Positions 16,142-23,316 of a DNA stretch of 31,338 bases are shown here, piece after piece (positions within the stretch are counted from its first letter, which is position 1; each line of letters opens with the position of its first letter). The notes under the pieces were generated by a model. It made no database searches. It was not told the origin of the DNA and saw only the letters and a program-made list of their open reading frames with translations. This DNA is from an uncultured Clostridium sp. (GTDB taxonomy: Bacteria > Bacillota > Clostridia > TANB77 > CAG-508), in the NCBI GenBank assembly GCA_946495905.1, contig CAMMEP010000005.1, positions 1-31,338 on the forward strand. The letters run 5' to 3'. A program made the translations under genes and the position numbers.

Positions 16142-16549
16142 TTAATTATTTATAGTACTAGCCAAATCTATAATAATTGGTATAATTTGTGATAATGCAA
16201 AAAATATAAATACACCAATTAAATATGGAATCATACTTTTCTTGTAATCTGCTTTTTCTTCCACAGAACCAGTCATGTATTTTATTCCCATTAACATTAA
16301 ACAAACTACAGTTACAATAACGCCTATTACTCTAATTACACCTATTATTGTAGCTCCCATATTTGTTATTGCTCCTGCATCATTAAAAGCATTTTGTATG
16401 TTTCCTGGGTTAAAATCGTTTGGATCTATAACACCTGAAGCTAATTGTATTTCCTCATAAGCGTATATTTTTGGTTGTCCCAAAATTAAAATGAGTATTA
16501 ATATTATTGTTACTATGAGCATTTTTTTAAGTATCGTAGATTTTTTCAC
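16142..16549 (-). CDS. VirB2/TrbC-like T4SS pilin, first copy (135 aa)
   Basis: The start is GTG at 16549, chosen because GGGGTGA lies 3-7 nt upstream and the promoter is just beyond. The signal peptide spans about residues 8-30 (cleavage likely after IYA), then a soluble segment to 60, and two hydrophobic helices (about 65-88 and 105-130) joined by MTGSVEEKADYKKSM. This gene heads the T4SS cluster, 21 nt from the -10 box. Three related pilin genes in tandem suggest gene duplication followed by specialisation. Confidence 0.84.
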   Translation of the reverse strand: MKKSTILKKMLIVTIILILILILGQPKIYAYEEIQLASGVIDPNDFNPGNIQNAFNDAGAITNMGATIIGVIRVIGVIVTVVCLMLMGIKYMTGSVEEKADYKKSMIPYLIGVFIFFALSQIIPIIIDLASTINN

Positions 16550-16569
16550 TATTTCACCCCATTTATATC

Positions 16570-16598
16570 ATTATAAACGATTTTTTTTCATTTTGCAA
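16570..16598 (-). promoter_or_regulatory. Promoter of the T4SS cluster
   Basis: On the minus strand TTGCAA (16593-16598), a 17-nt spacer and a perfect TATAAT (16570-16575). Transcription should start near 16563, only about 14 nt before the first pilin start codon. Just upstream, three TTACAAA-like words occur between about 16630 and 16675, possible regulator sites. Confidence 0.7.
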
Positions 16599-16681
16599 TA
16601 TTATAATAGCATATTTTACACGTTTTTGTGCATTTGTAACAGAAAAATAATATTTTTGTAACAATTTTGTAATAATTAGTA

Positions 16682-16714
16682 CAAAAAAAGAGCTTAACAA
16701 GAGTTTGTTAAGCT
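16682..16714 (-). terminator. Terminator downstream of the spo0E-like gene (distal)
   Basis: AGCTTAACAA (16691-16700) pairs perfectly with TTGTTAAGCT (16705-16714), 4-nt loop. On the minus strand it is followed by C and seven T residues (16682-16689). It insulates the T4SS promoter from the gene upstream. Confidence 0.8.
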
Positions 16715-16719
16715 TTAAG

Positions 16720-16749
16720 AAAACTACACCTATGAAAAAGTGTAGTTTT
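16720..16749 (-). terminator. Second hairpin downstream of the spo0E-like gene (proximal)
   Basis: AAAACTACAC (16720-16729) pairs with GTGTAGTTTT (16740-16749) around a 10-nt loop. The stronger T-run is on the plus strand, but on the minus strand four T residues follow too. Together with 16682-16714 it makes a tandem terminator. Confidence 0.6.
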
Positions 16750-16754
16750 TTTAT

Positions 16755-16952
16755 TTATTTTATGCTTTCTTGTTTTTGCATTTTTCTATTTTTTAATCTT
16801 TTTGTTTTGGTTAAGTCCAATTCTGTTCTGTAATATTCCGCAATTAATTGATCTAGCTTTACACTTATTTTGTAAGTTATTTCATAGTCTTGTCCTTTTA
16901 TTATACTTTCATTTAATTCTTCTCTTAACTTGCAAATTTCATCATTTAACAT
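16755..16952 (-). CDS. Spo0E-family aspartyl-phosphate phosphatase
   Basis: A 65-residue helical protein. The family signature is the S-x-x-L-D motif followed by L-I-x-x-Y-Y, seen here as SVKLDQLIAEYY at residues 30-41. In Bacillus, Spo0E proteins remove the phosphate from Spo0A and delay sporulation; many Clostridia carry similar small proteins. The N-terminal helix (residues 2-20) and second helix fit the two-helix hairpin; the C-terminal 20 residues are strongly basic. Start: AAAGGAG lies about 9 nt before the ATG. It has its own promoter (16996-17024) and a tandem terminator. Whether the target is Spo0A in this organism is inferred from the family. Confidence 0.8.
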   Translation of the reverse strand: MLNDEICKLREELNESIIKGQDYEITYKISVKLDQLIAEYYRTELDLTKTKRLKNRKMQKQESIK

Positions 16953-16995
16953 AAAACCACTCTCCTTTTTCGTATTTTTTCTTTTGTATATTTTA

Positions 16996-17024
16996 AAAAT
17001 ACCATATTTTTACATGTTCGTCAA
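16996..17024 (-). promoter_or_regulatory. Promoter of the spo0E-like gene
   Basis: On the minus strand TTGACG (17019-17024), 17-nt spacer, TATTTT (16996-17001) with TG before the -10. A TCAACA/TGTTGA inverted repeat (17021-17038) overlaps the -35 box and could be an operator. Confidence 0.65.
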
Positions 17025-17093
17025 CAGTTTTTTGTTGATTTTGAGCGGTTTTTGCTAATTTTCGTTCGTCTTTTTTCGACATTTCTCTACATT

Positions 17094-18383
17094 TTATTTT
17101 TCTTGTTTACATTTTACAACAGACATTACCATATTCTCTATTTTAAAGACATTTTTTAAAACTTGCTCTGTATACTCTTTTGTTACTGTATTGTATTCTT
17201 CAATATAATCGAAACTATTAATTCCCTTCATTTTGTCAGATAAAAACATTCTAGCAATATTTCCTACGCTGTTATATTCTACTACATAGTCTCCATATAC
17301 TTTTTTTCTTATTCGATTAAAATGTTCTTCTTCTAATCCATTGTCCTTATATTTCTGAACAATTTCTTCTATTTTTTGTTTTATTTTTTCTGGATTTTTG
17401 GATTGTCCAGAGATTAAAATATGTGCATATTCGTCACTAAATTCATAATCTAAATCTGGTTGTGATAATAAATCTCCTGCTTCATATAATTCTTTATAGG
17501 TCTCTGAACTTTTTCCAATTATCATATTTAATAAAATCTCTATAGCAATATGTTTTTTTACAATTTCTTTTTTGTCTGCCATTCCTTCGATGTCTTTATA
17601 TCCTATCATAAATAATGGTGTACTTACTTCCATTTGTACTTCTTTATATGGTTCATTTATTTTTTCTTCTTTTGCAGGATAGATTCGTTTTATTTCTCCC
17701 TGTTCTTCTTTTTCTACTAACCTCTTTTTAATTTCTTCTAATAATTCTTCTGGCTGAAAATCTCCACATACTACCATTATCATGTTGGATGGATTATAAA
17801 AAGTATTGTAACATTTATATAATACATCTGGCGTAATTTTGCTAATGGATTCTATACTTCCTGCTATATCAATGTTAATTGGGTTGTTTTTATATAAGCA
17901 TTTCATTGCATTCATGTATAATTGCCAACCTGGTTCATCATCATACATTTTTATTTCTTGTCCTATAATTCCTTTTTCTTTTTCTACATTTTTTTCTGTA
18001 AAATATGGATGTTGCACATAGTCCATAAGTTCATCAAGTCCCTGATAAAAATTGTTGGTACATTCAAATAAATATGCTGTATGGTCATTAGTTGTATAAG
18101 CATTTGCATCTAGCCCTAATGCCATTAAGGTATCTAAGCTATTGGTTCCATTTGGTTGTTCAAACATTTTATGTTCTAGAAAATGAGCTACTCCATCTGG
18201 TATAAAAACTTCTTTCTCTGTTTTCGGCATAATAAATCGATTATCAACAGATCCAAAATGTGTGCCCCATATAATATATTTTTTATCTAAATTAGGCTTT
18301 GGTATAATGATAACTGTCATTCCATTGTCTAGTTTTTCAATATATTCTTTTTCTTTTATTTTCAAGCTTTCAATTATCTTCAT
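17094..18383 (-). CDS. M16 zinc peptidase, YmfH-like (active partner)
   Basis: A 429-residue pitrilysin/processing-peptidase family protein. The inverted zinc motif HxxEH is intact as HFLEH at residues 67-71 (VAHFLEHKMFEQP), and a glutamate-rich helix with the third ligand follows about 65-75 residues later (NVEKEKGIIGQEIKMYDDEP). The C-terminal half has the typical second M16 domain. It follows a second M16 gene without the zinc motif, which matches the YmfF/YmfH pairing of Bacillota, where the two probably form a heterodimeric peptide-degrading clamshell. Start at 18383 is chosen over 18413 because a GGAAG-type site lies upstream; spacing is somewhat long. Substrate unknown. Confidence 0.88.
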   Translation of the reverse strand: MKIIESLKIKEKEYIEKLDNGMTVIIIPKPNLDKKYIIWGTHFGSVDNRFIMPKTEKEVFIPDGVAHFLEHKMFEQPNGTNSLDTLMALGLDANAYTTNDHTAYLFECTNNFYQGLDELMDYVQHPYFTEKNVEKEKGIIGQEIKMYDDEPGWQLYMNAMKCLYKNNPINIDIAGSIESISKITPDVLYKCYNTFYNPSNMIMVVCGDFQPEELLEEIKKRLVEKEEQGEIKRIYPAKEEKINEPYKEVQMEVSTPLFMIGYKDIEGMADKKEIVKKHIAIEILLNMIIGKSSETYKELYEAGDLLSQPDLDYEFSDEYAHILISGQSKNPEKIKQKIEEIVQKYKDNGLEEEHFNRIRKKVYGDYVVEYNSVGNIARMFLSDKMKGINSFDYIEEYNTVTKEYTEQVLKNVFKIENMVMSVVKCKQEK

Positions 18384-18462
18384 CTTTTTTATTCTTCCTT
18401 TCCTAAACTGCATTCTTGCTAAAAAATTAATTGTTACTACTCACAATTGTTTTTGGCCGATA

Positions 18463-19737
18463 TTAATCTCTTAAAAAATAAATCGTATTTATCCAGATAG
18501 TATTGGCAAGTTCTTGTACCTCTTTTTTAGTAACCTGATTTATTTTTTCTACATATTCTTCTAGTGGAACAAAATTATCAGACAACTCTTGTCCATAATA
18601 GTACGTTATTTCTGTATCTTGTTCTGCATTAATTCCTCTAATAGATTCTGTAATTAATTCTTTCGCATTATTGACATCCTCTTCGGAAAATTTTCCTTTT
18701 TGCATATCTGTTAACTGTACTTTTATGGTTTCTAATGCCTTTTCATAATTTGCTATTTCAATACCACATCTTATAAAAATAACATTTTTTTGTCTTCGAT
18801 ACGTAGAGCCTGCTGTATACGCTAAACTTTCTTTTTCTCTTACATTTTGGAATAATTTTGAATTTGCTCCTCCTCCAAGAATAGCATTATATACAGAGGC
18901 AATATATTTACCGTTTTCTTGTGTTCCACTAATATCTAATCCCATGATTAAATTTCCTTGTCCTACTTGCATATGTTCTTCTACAACATTTGCTTCTTTT
19001 TGCTGTCTTGGATTTGAATTTTCGCTATTTACAATATATTTTGCATTTCTTTCTTTTAATTTTTCTATTTCTATATTTTTTTTAATAATGTCATTTACTT
19101 TTTCATGTTCTAATTCCCCAGACACAAAAATATCTATTTTGCATTCTTGTATTAATGTTTGATAATATTCATAAAGGTTTTGAGCTGTTATTTCTTTTAA
19201 ATCTTCTACGTAACCATATTTATATAATCCATATGGTTCTCCTTTAAACATTTCTTCTATACATCTTTCAAAAGCATAGGCTCTTTTATTATCTATTTTA
19301 GATTCTATTATTTGTTGTAGGTTATTCTTTTCCGATTCTACATATTCTTCTTTAAATCCATTCTTCTCTATAAGTGGGTTAAAAATGATATCCAATAAAA
19401 TATCAATACATTTTTTTGTTAATTCTTCTTTTTCTGGAATAAATTCTTCATTAACCGCTTCTAAATAAAATTTCATAATTTGATTATCACCAGTTTTTTC
19501 TATTCCACAATCAAAACTTGCTCCATACATTTCTTCTAATTTTTTACTAATACCGTCTTGAGAAGGTATATTTTGCGTTCCTCTTCTTAAAATTGCAGTT
19601 ATTAATGCATTTTTTGTTACATTTTCCCTTTCTAGTGGAAGAGCTAAAAATACTGCAAACAAATTGGTTTTAAATTTATTTGTTGTAATATTATGAATTG
19701 TAATTCCTTTTTTTAATTCTTTTTTATGATAATTCAT
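18463..19737 (-). CDS. M16 peptidase-like protein, YmfF-like (inactive partner)
   Basis: A 424-residue M16-fold protein. At the place where HxxEH should lie it reads NALITAILRRGTQNIP, so the zinc site is missing. The C-terminal domain retains the family region EHMQVGQGNLIMGLDISG and GGGANSKLFQNVREKESLAY, which in M16B proteins helps bind substrate peptide through the R/Y pair. It is the upstream partner of the intact M16 gene (79 nt away). The start has AAAGGAG about 6 nt upstream. Loss of zinc ligands in one of two subunits is normal for this pair rather than decay. Confidence 0.87.
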   Translation of the reverse strand: MNYHKKELKKGITIHNITTNKFKTNLFAVFLALPLERENVTKNALITAILRRGTQNIPSQDGISKKLEEMYGASFDCGIEKTGDNQIMKFYLEAVNEEFIPEKEELTKKCIDILLDIIFNPLIEKNGFKEEYVESEKNNLQQIIESKIDNKRAYAFERCIEEMFKGEPYGLYKYGYVEDLKEITAQNLYEYYQTLIQECKIDIFVSGELEHEKVNDIIKKNIEIEKLKERNAKYIVNSENSNPRQQKEANVVEEHMQVGQGNLIMGLDISGTQENGKYIASVYNAILGGGANSKLFQNVREKESLAYTAGSTYRRQKNVIFIRCGIEIANYEKALETIKVQLTDMQKGKFSEEDVNNAKELITESIRGINAEQDTEITYYYGQELSDNFVPLEEYVEKINQVTKKEVQELANTIWINTIYFLRD

Positions 19738-19774
19738 CGTTATCTCCTTTCTTAAATCAAGTCTTTTCTATTGT

Positions 19775-19804
19775 ATTATACAATATTTTCCTCAAATTAT
19801 ACAA
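19775..19804 (-). promoter_or_regulatory. Promoter of the M16 peptidase pair
   Basis: On the minus strand TTGTAT (19799-19804), 18-nt spacer, TATAAT (19775-19780). The -35 box lies in the T-rich tail of the rpsU terminator. Confidence 0.5.
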
Positions 19805-19807
19805 GAA

Positions 19808-19847
19808 AAAAACAAAGAACTATCTCCAAAAACAGTTCTTTGTTTTT
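19808..19847 (-). terminator. Terminator of rpsU
   Basis: A perfect 14-bp stem (19808-19821 with 19834-19847; core CAAAGAACT/AGTTCTTTG) with T-rich sequence on both sides. It begins 9 nt after the rpsU stop codon. Confidence 0.85.
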
Positions 19848-19856
19848 AACAATCTA

Positions 19857-20027
19857 TTAAAATTTTCTTTTTCTAGCTGCCTCTGATTTTTTCTTTCTTT
19901 TTACACTTGGTTTTTCATAGTGCTCTCTTTTTCTAACTTCTTGCAATACTCCATTTCTTGCACATTGTCTTTTAAACCTTTTTAAGGCATCTTCTATATT
20001 TCCATTATTAACTTTAACCTCTGACAT
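19857..20027 (-). CDS. rpsU: 30S ribosomal protein S21
   Basis: A 56-residue gene too short for usual ORF cut-offs. The product reads MSEVKVNNGNIEDALKRFKR in its first 20 residues, then CARNGVLQEVRKREHYEKPS and a lysine/arginine-rich tail ending in RKRKF. This matches bacterial S21, a small basic protein of the 30S platform near the anti-Shine-Dalgarno end of 16S rRNA. AGGAGGGG lies 6-7 nt before the ATG. It has a strong promoter (20110-20139), a leader of about 75 nt with a small ACAC/GTGT hairpin, and a strong terminator. Confidence 0.95.
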   Translation of the reverse strand: MSEVKVNNGNIEDALKRFKRQCARNGVLQEVRKREHYEKPSVKRKKKSEAARKRKF

Positions 20028-20109
20028 TTTATTCCCCTCCTTCCAGTATTACACCTTTAAGTGTTCAGTGTGGGATTTCATTTTGTTCTCTATATAATGA
20101 ACAAATAAT

Positions 20110-20139
20110 ATTATAACGTATATAGCTAAAGTTTGTCAA
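20110..20139 (-). promoter_or_regulatory. Promoter of rpsU
   Basis: On the minus strand a perfect TTGACA (20134-20139), 18-nt spacer, and a perfect TATAAT (20110-20115). Confidence 0.75.
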
Positions 20140-20174
20140 TACTGGAATTAAGGTTTTGGCTTTTTTTATAAATT

Positions 20175-21221
20175 TTACCTTATTTTTAATGTTTCGCCTG
20201 CATAAATTAAATCTGGATTTCTAATACCATTTAATTCTACTAATTTTGCTACTGTTGTTTGAAATCTAACAGCAATTTCCGATAAAGTATCTCCTCTTTG
20301 TATTTTATATGTTGTTATGTTTTCTATTGTCGTTTTGTAATTACACGAAATAGTAATTATCTCTCCTGCATATATTAAATTTGGGTTTGCTATCTGATTT
20401 ATTTGTGCTAAATGTCTTACCGTTGTATTATGTTTTTCGGCTATTTCGGATAGAGTATCTCCTCTTCGAATTTTATAGAGTATTCTATCTTCATAATTGC
20501 ATTTTGGATTCTCTACTTTTGGAACTTCTTCTGTATTTTCTAAGAAAATATCATTGGTATAGCGATCTCTATCTACATTTCCGTTGATGCCATTTACTCT
20601 TCCGGTAGAGCTATACTGAAATCCAACCCAATCATTCCATTTTCCATTGTCTTGTGGCTCTTGAACTCCATATTGTGCTGCCCATAGAGGATAATTTGCC
20701 ACCTCTCGTGAGAAAATATATTTTGCATTGTAAGTATTACTATATACAACTGTTTCTTTACCAGATAGTCTTTCCACTTCTTCTAGAAATGTTAAAGATA
20801 TTTGATTTATTTCTGCATTTGTTAAATTTCCAAAAGATTCAAAATCCATCGCTAATCTACAGTCAATTTGTTTGTTTGCTATTAGAGAAACAAAAAATTG
20901 CGCTTGTATTTTTGCATCTTCTGTACTTCTTGCTGTAACATAATGGTATACTCCTATTTTTAGTCCATGTTTTTTTGCTTCTTCGTAATTTCTTTCAAAT
21001 TTTGAATCCTTGTAACTAAATCCCTGTCCTGCCCTTATATATACAACTTCTATTCCGGCTTCTTTTACTTTTGCAAAATCGATATCTTCTTGCCATTCGC
21101 TAACATCAATGCCTTGATATATTTCTGAACTAGATGGTGATAATGCCAAACTTTGTATTGGTGTAGTTATTAGTAAAAATAAAATTAGTATTGACAAGGT
21201 TATAACTATTTTTTTGTACAT
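20175..21221 (-). CDS. Secreted GH25 muramidase with two LysM repeats
   Basis: A 348-residue cell wall lysozyme. A signal peptide (about residues 5-26) leads to a GH25 domain (34-230): GIDVSEWQ with Asp39, and LAMDFES with Asp126 and Glu128 as the catalytic acidic pair. Two LysM repeats follow (about 248-292 and 304-348), each with the YKIxRGDTLSEIA start and LIYAGE end, for binding peptidoglycan. AAAGGAG lies 9-10 nt before the ATG. That site lies within the 3' arm of the hairpin that ends the upstream cysteine synthase gene, so translation may depend on where the transcript starts. The gene seems monocistronic. A role in wall turnover or sporulation is plausible; a link with the T4SS is not shown. 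Confidence 0.93.
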   Translation of the reverse strand: MYKKIVITLSILILFLLITTPIQSLALSPSSSEIYQGIDVSEWQEDIDFAKVKEAGIEVVYIRAGQGFSYKDSKFERNYEEAKKHGLKIGVYHYVTARSTEDAKIQAQFFVSLIANKQIDCRLAMDFESFGNLTNAEINQISLTFLEEVERLSGKETVVYSNTYNAKYIFSREVANYPLWAAQYGVQEPQDNGKWNDWVGFQYSSTGRVNGINGNVDRDRYTNDIFLENTEEVPKVENPKCNYEDRILYKIRRGDTLSEIAEKHNTTVRHLAQINQIANPNLIYAGEIITISCNYKTTIENITTYKIQRGDTLSEIAVRFQTTVAKLVELNGIRNPDLIYAGETLKIR

Positions 21222-21225
21222 ATAT

Positions 21226-21271
21226 AAAAACTCCTTTCCTTTATTTTATTAATATTTTATGAAAGGAGTTT
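21226..21271 (-). terminator. Terminator of the cysteine synthase gene, overlapping the GH25 ribosome site
   Basis: AAACTCCTTTC (21228-21238) pairs perfectly with GAAAGGAGTTT (21261-21271) around a 22-nt AT-rich loop. On the minus strand the 3' arm is GAAAGGAGTTTTT, which is both the terminator descent plus T-run and the ribosome site of the GH25 gene. Confidence 0.65.
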
Positions 21272-21327
21272 CTTTTTTGCTATTCTATTATTATTTGTCT
21301 TTTTATTTAGCTCAAACTATTTCATTT

Positions 21328-22288
21328 CTATATGACCTCGTAATTTAACAATTCTATTTTATTAGAAACAAAATTCTTATTGTTATCTATTTCTTTTGTT
21401 AAATCTGTACTTAAATATTTTTTATTATCATCTGCAAATACCGTTACAATCGGTTTATTTATTTTTTCTTGGTACAATATTCCTGCAATCATATTGGCTC
21501 CTGACGATATTCCTACTCCAAGTCCTAGTTCTTTTGCTAATCTTCTTGACATATTAATAGCATCTTCGTCATTTACTAATATTACTTTATCCAACATATT
21601 TTTGTCTAATAAATCTGGTACAAAATCATCTCCAATTCCTTCTATTTTATGATTACCTAATATTTTGTTTTGCGAAATAATTGGCATTTTATCTGGTTCT
21701 AAAGCTATTATTTTGATATTCTCATCCCACTTCTGTAATCGTTTTCCTACTCCTATCAATGTACCGTCCTGTTCCAACTCCCGAAACAAAGGCATCTACT
21801 TTTTCTGGTAATTGCTTTACAATTTCCGTTCCTGTTGTTTCGTAATGAGCTAATAAATTATCTGTGTTTGCAAATTGATTTGCTAAAAATCCATTTGTTT
21901 CTATCGCTAATTTTTTAGCTTCTTCTAAACATCTTTTAAATCCTCCTTCTTCTTTTGAAATGAGATTTACTTTTGCTCCATACCCTTTCATTAACTTTAC
22001 TCTTTCTTCGCTTGCCCAATTAGGCATAAAAATGGATACTGGATGCTTATAATAGGCTCCTAATGCTGCAAGCGATATTCCCGTGTTTCCACTTGTTGCT
22101 TCTATGATAGGCATATTTTCCTTTAACTTTCCTCTTTCTTTTGCCTTTGTTATCATGTAATAAGCTACTCTATCTTTAATACTACCTGTCGGATTATAAG
22201 ATTCTAATTTTGTATATATTGTATTTATTTTTTCTCTATTCTTGTACTCTATTCTTATCATTGGAGTATTTCCTATATGCTTTAACAT
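21328..22288 (-). pseudogene. cysK: Cysteine synthase-like PLP enzyme, broken by a 1-nt insertion
   Basis: The product would be an O-acetylserine sulfhydrylase-type PLP lyase that makes cysteine from O-acetylserine and sulfide. The N-terminal frame (22288 leftward) has GNTPMIRIEY, the PLP lysine in NPTGSIKDR, and SGNTG. At the phosphate-binding loop GTGGT the reading frame breaks: the coding strand reads GGA ACA GGA C GGT ACA, with one extra C (position 21766). The rest continues in the other frame as GTLIGVGKRLQKWDENIKII, then GISSGAN, to the stop at 21328. Removing one base restores a normal protein of about 319 residues. The GGATG ribosome site is rather far (about 12 nt) from the ATG. It could be a true mutation or a sequence error. 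Related enzymes such as cystathionine beta-synthase cannot be excluded. Confidence 0.85.
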
Positions 22289-22313
22289 TTCATAAATTCA
22301 TCCTTTCTTGCTT

Positions 22314-22345
22314 TTTTCTGTATATTATATATAATATACAGAAAA
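22314..22345. promoter_or_regulatory. Perfect 32-bp palindrome over the cysK-like promoter
   Basis: Each half-site reads TTTTCTGTATATTATA (22314-22329) and its exact complement follows with no spacer (22330-22345). It covers the -10 box and most of the spacer of the leftward promoter and lies about 35 bp from the divergent promoter. It is a candidate repressor operator or cruciform. Confidence 0.6.
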
Positions 22346-22352
22346 TTTTCAA
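22324..22352 (-). promoter_or_regulatory. Promoter of the cysK-like gene
   Basis: On the minus strand TTGAAA (22347-22352), 17-nt spacer and perfect TATAAT (22324-22329). The -10 lies within the 32-bp palindrome. Confidence 0.65.
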
Positions 22353-22378
22353 TTGTTATTTAGAATCCTTTCTGCTTA

Positions 22379-22407
22379 TTGAATTCTCCATTATTTTATA
22401 TTATAAT
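22379..22407 (+). promoter_or_regulatory. Promoter of the phosphoesterase gene
   Basis: TTGAAT (22379-22384), 17-nt spacer, perfect TATAAT (22402-22407). Transcription should begin about 20 nt before the ATG at 22436. Confidence 0.65.
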
Positions 22408-22435
22408 AGTTTATATTTTAATTGGAGGTGTCAAA

Positions 22436-23249
22436 ATGGATAGAGTAGCAGTTATCTCAGATGTACATGGTAATATTACTGCTTTAAGAGCTGTTATTAA
22501 GGATATAGAAAGCAGAAATATCAACAAAATTTTCTGTTTGGGTGACAGTGTTTTAAAAAGTTGTAGTGCTGATTTAGTTATTGATTTGCTAAAAGAAAAA
22601 TGTGATATTATTTTAAAAGGTAACTGTGATGAAGCTGTATCCAGACCAGATATTCCCAAAGGTAGATTTTGGACAAGAGATCAAATAGGGGAAGAAAGAG
22701 CTTCTTTTCTTTATCATTTGCCAGTTTTTCATGAATTCTATATGAGCCGGATATTTAATAAGATTATTTCATTCATCACCTTTTGGTTTAGATTATGTAT
22801 TTAATCCTATGTTTTCTAACAAGAATACTATTTATGCAGCTACTGAGATACATAATGCAATGGACTTATTTGAAAACACAGAGTTTATTGGAAAAAGTAA
22901 GCAAGACCCTATTCCAGATATTGTTGGTTATGGTCATATCCATACTCCTAATCTTGTTAGAATTCGTAATAAAACCATCTTCAATCCTGGTAGCGTTGGT
23001 ATGCCTATTGAGATGTTAAATGATGATTTTTATGATGAAACAAATAAATTTTCTACCGTTGCATCTTATATGATATTAGAAGGTAATTTAGACGCCAAAG
23101 AATTTTCGACAATAAACTTTAATTTAGTAAGACTGCCTTATGATATTGAAGAAGAAATTAAAATTTTAAAGAATTCTAATTTGCCTAGTAGAGACAAACT
23201 AGTAATGGAACTTAAAAGTGCTACAAATTATTCTAATATAAATTTATAA
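22436..23249 (+). pseudogene. Calcineurin-like phosphoesterase, broken by a 1-nt insertion
   Basis: The product would be a metal-dependent phosphoesterase of the calcineurin-like (Metallophos_2) superfamily. Motifs in order: SDVHGN near residue 8, CLGDSV, GNCDE, then in the second frame GYGHIHTP and NPGSVGMP, all metal or phosphate contacts. The first frame runs from the ATG at 22436 (GGAGG 7 nt upstream) to a stop at 22804. After ATG AGC the coding strand has one extra C (22747/22748); dropping it gives GYLIRLFHSSPFGLDYVFNP leading smoothly into the second frame, which ends at 23249. The restored protein would have about 270 residues. Substrate unknown. The fault is either a real mutation or a sequence error. 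Confidence 0.85.
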
Positions 23250-23316
23250 AATAGTAATATTGAAATACATACTATATTAATATTAAGATTATTTCGTTGC
23301 TTGAATGGAGGTTTTT

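Noticed and set aside
2442..16549. A complete integrative conjugative element
   Set aside because: No integrase, relaxase, VirD4, oriT-like region or flanking direct repeats were found in the window; flanks are ordinary chromosomal genes. A partial or split element remains possible.
18463..19737. Decayed M16 peptidase because the zinc motif is missing
   Set aside because: A zinc-less partner next to an intact one is the normal arrangement for YmfF/YmfH-type pairs, so this is not decay.
21722..22804. Programmed frameshifting in the cysK-like and phosphoesterase genes
   Set aside because: Neither site has a slippery heptamer, a stimulatory Shine-Dalgarno word in the right place or a clear downstream pseudoknot, and both are simple single-base insertions relative to the family.
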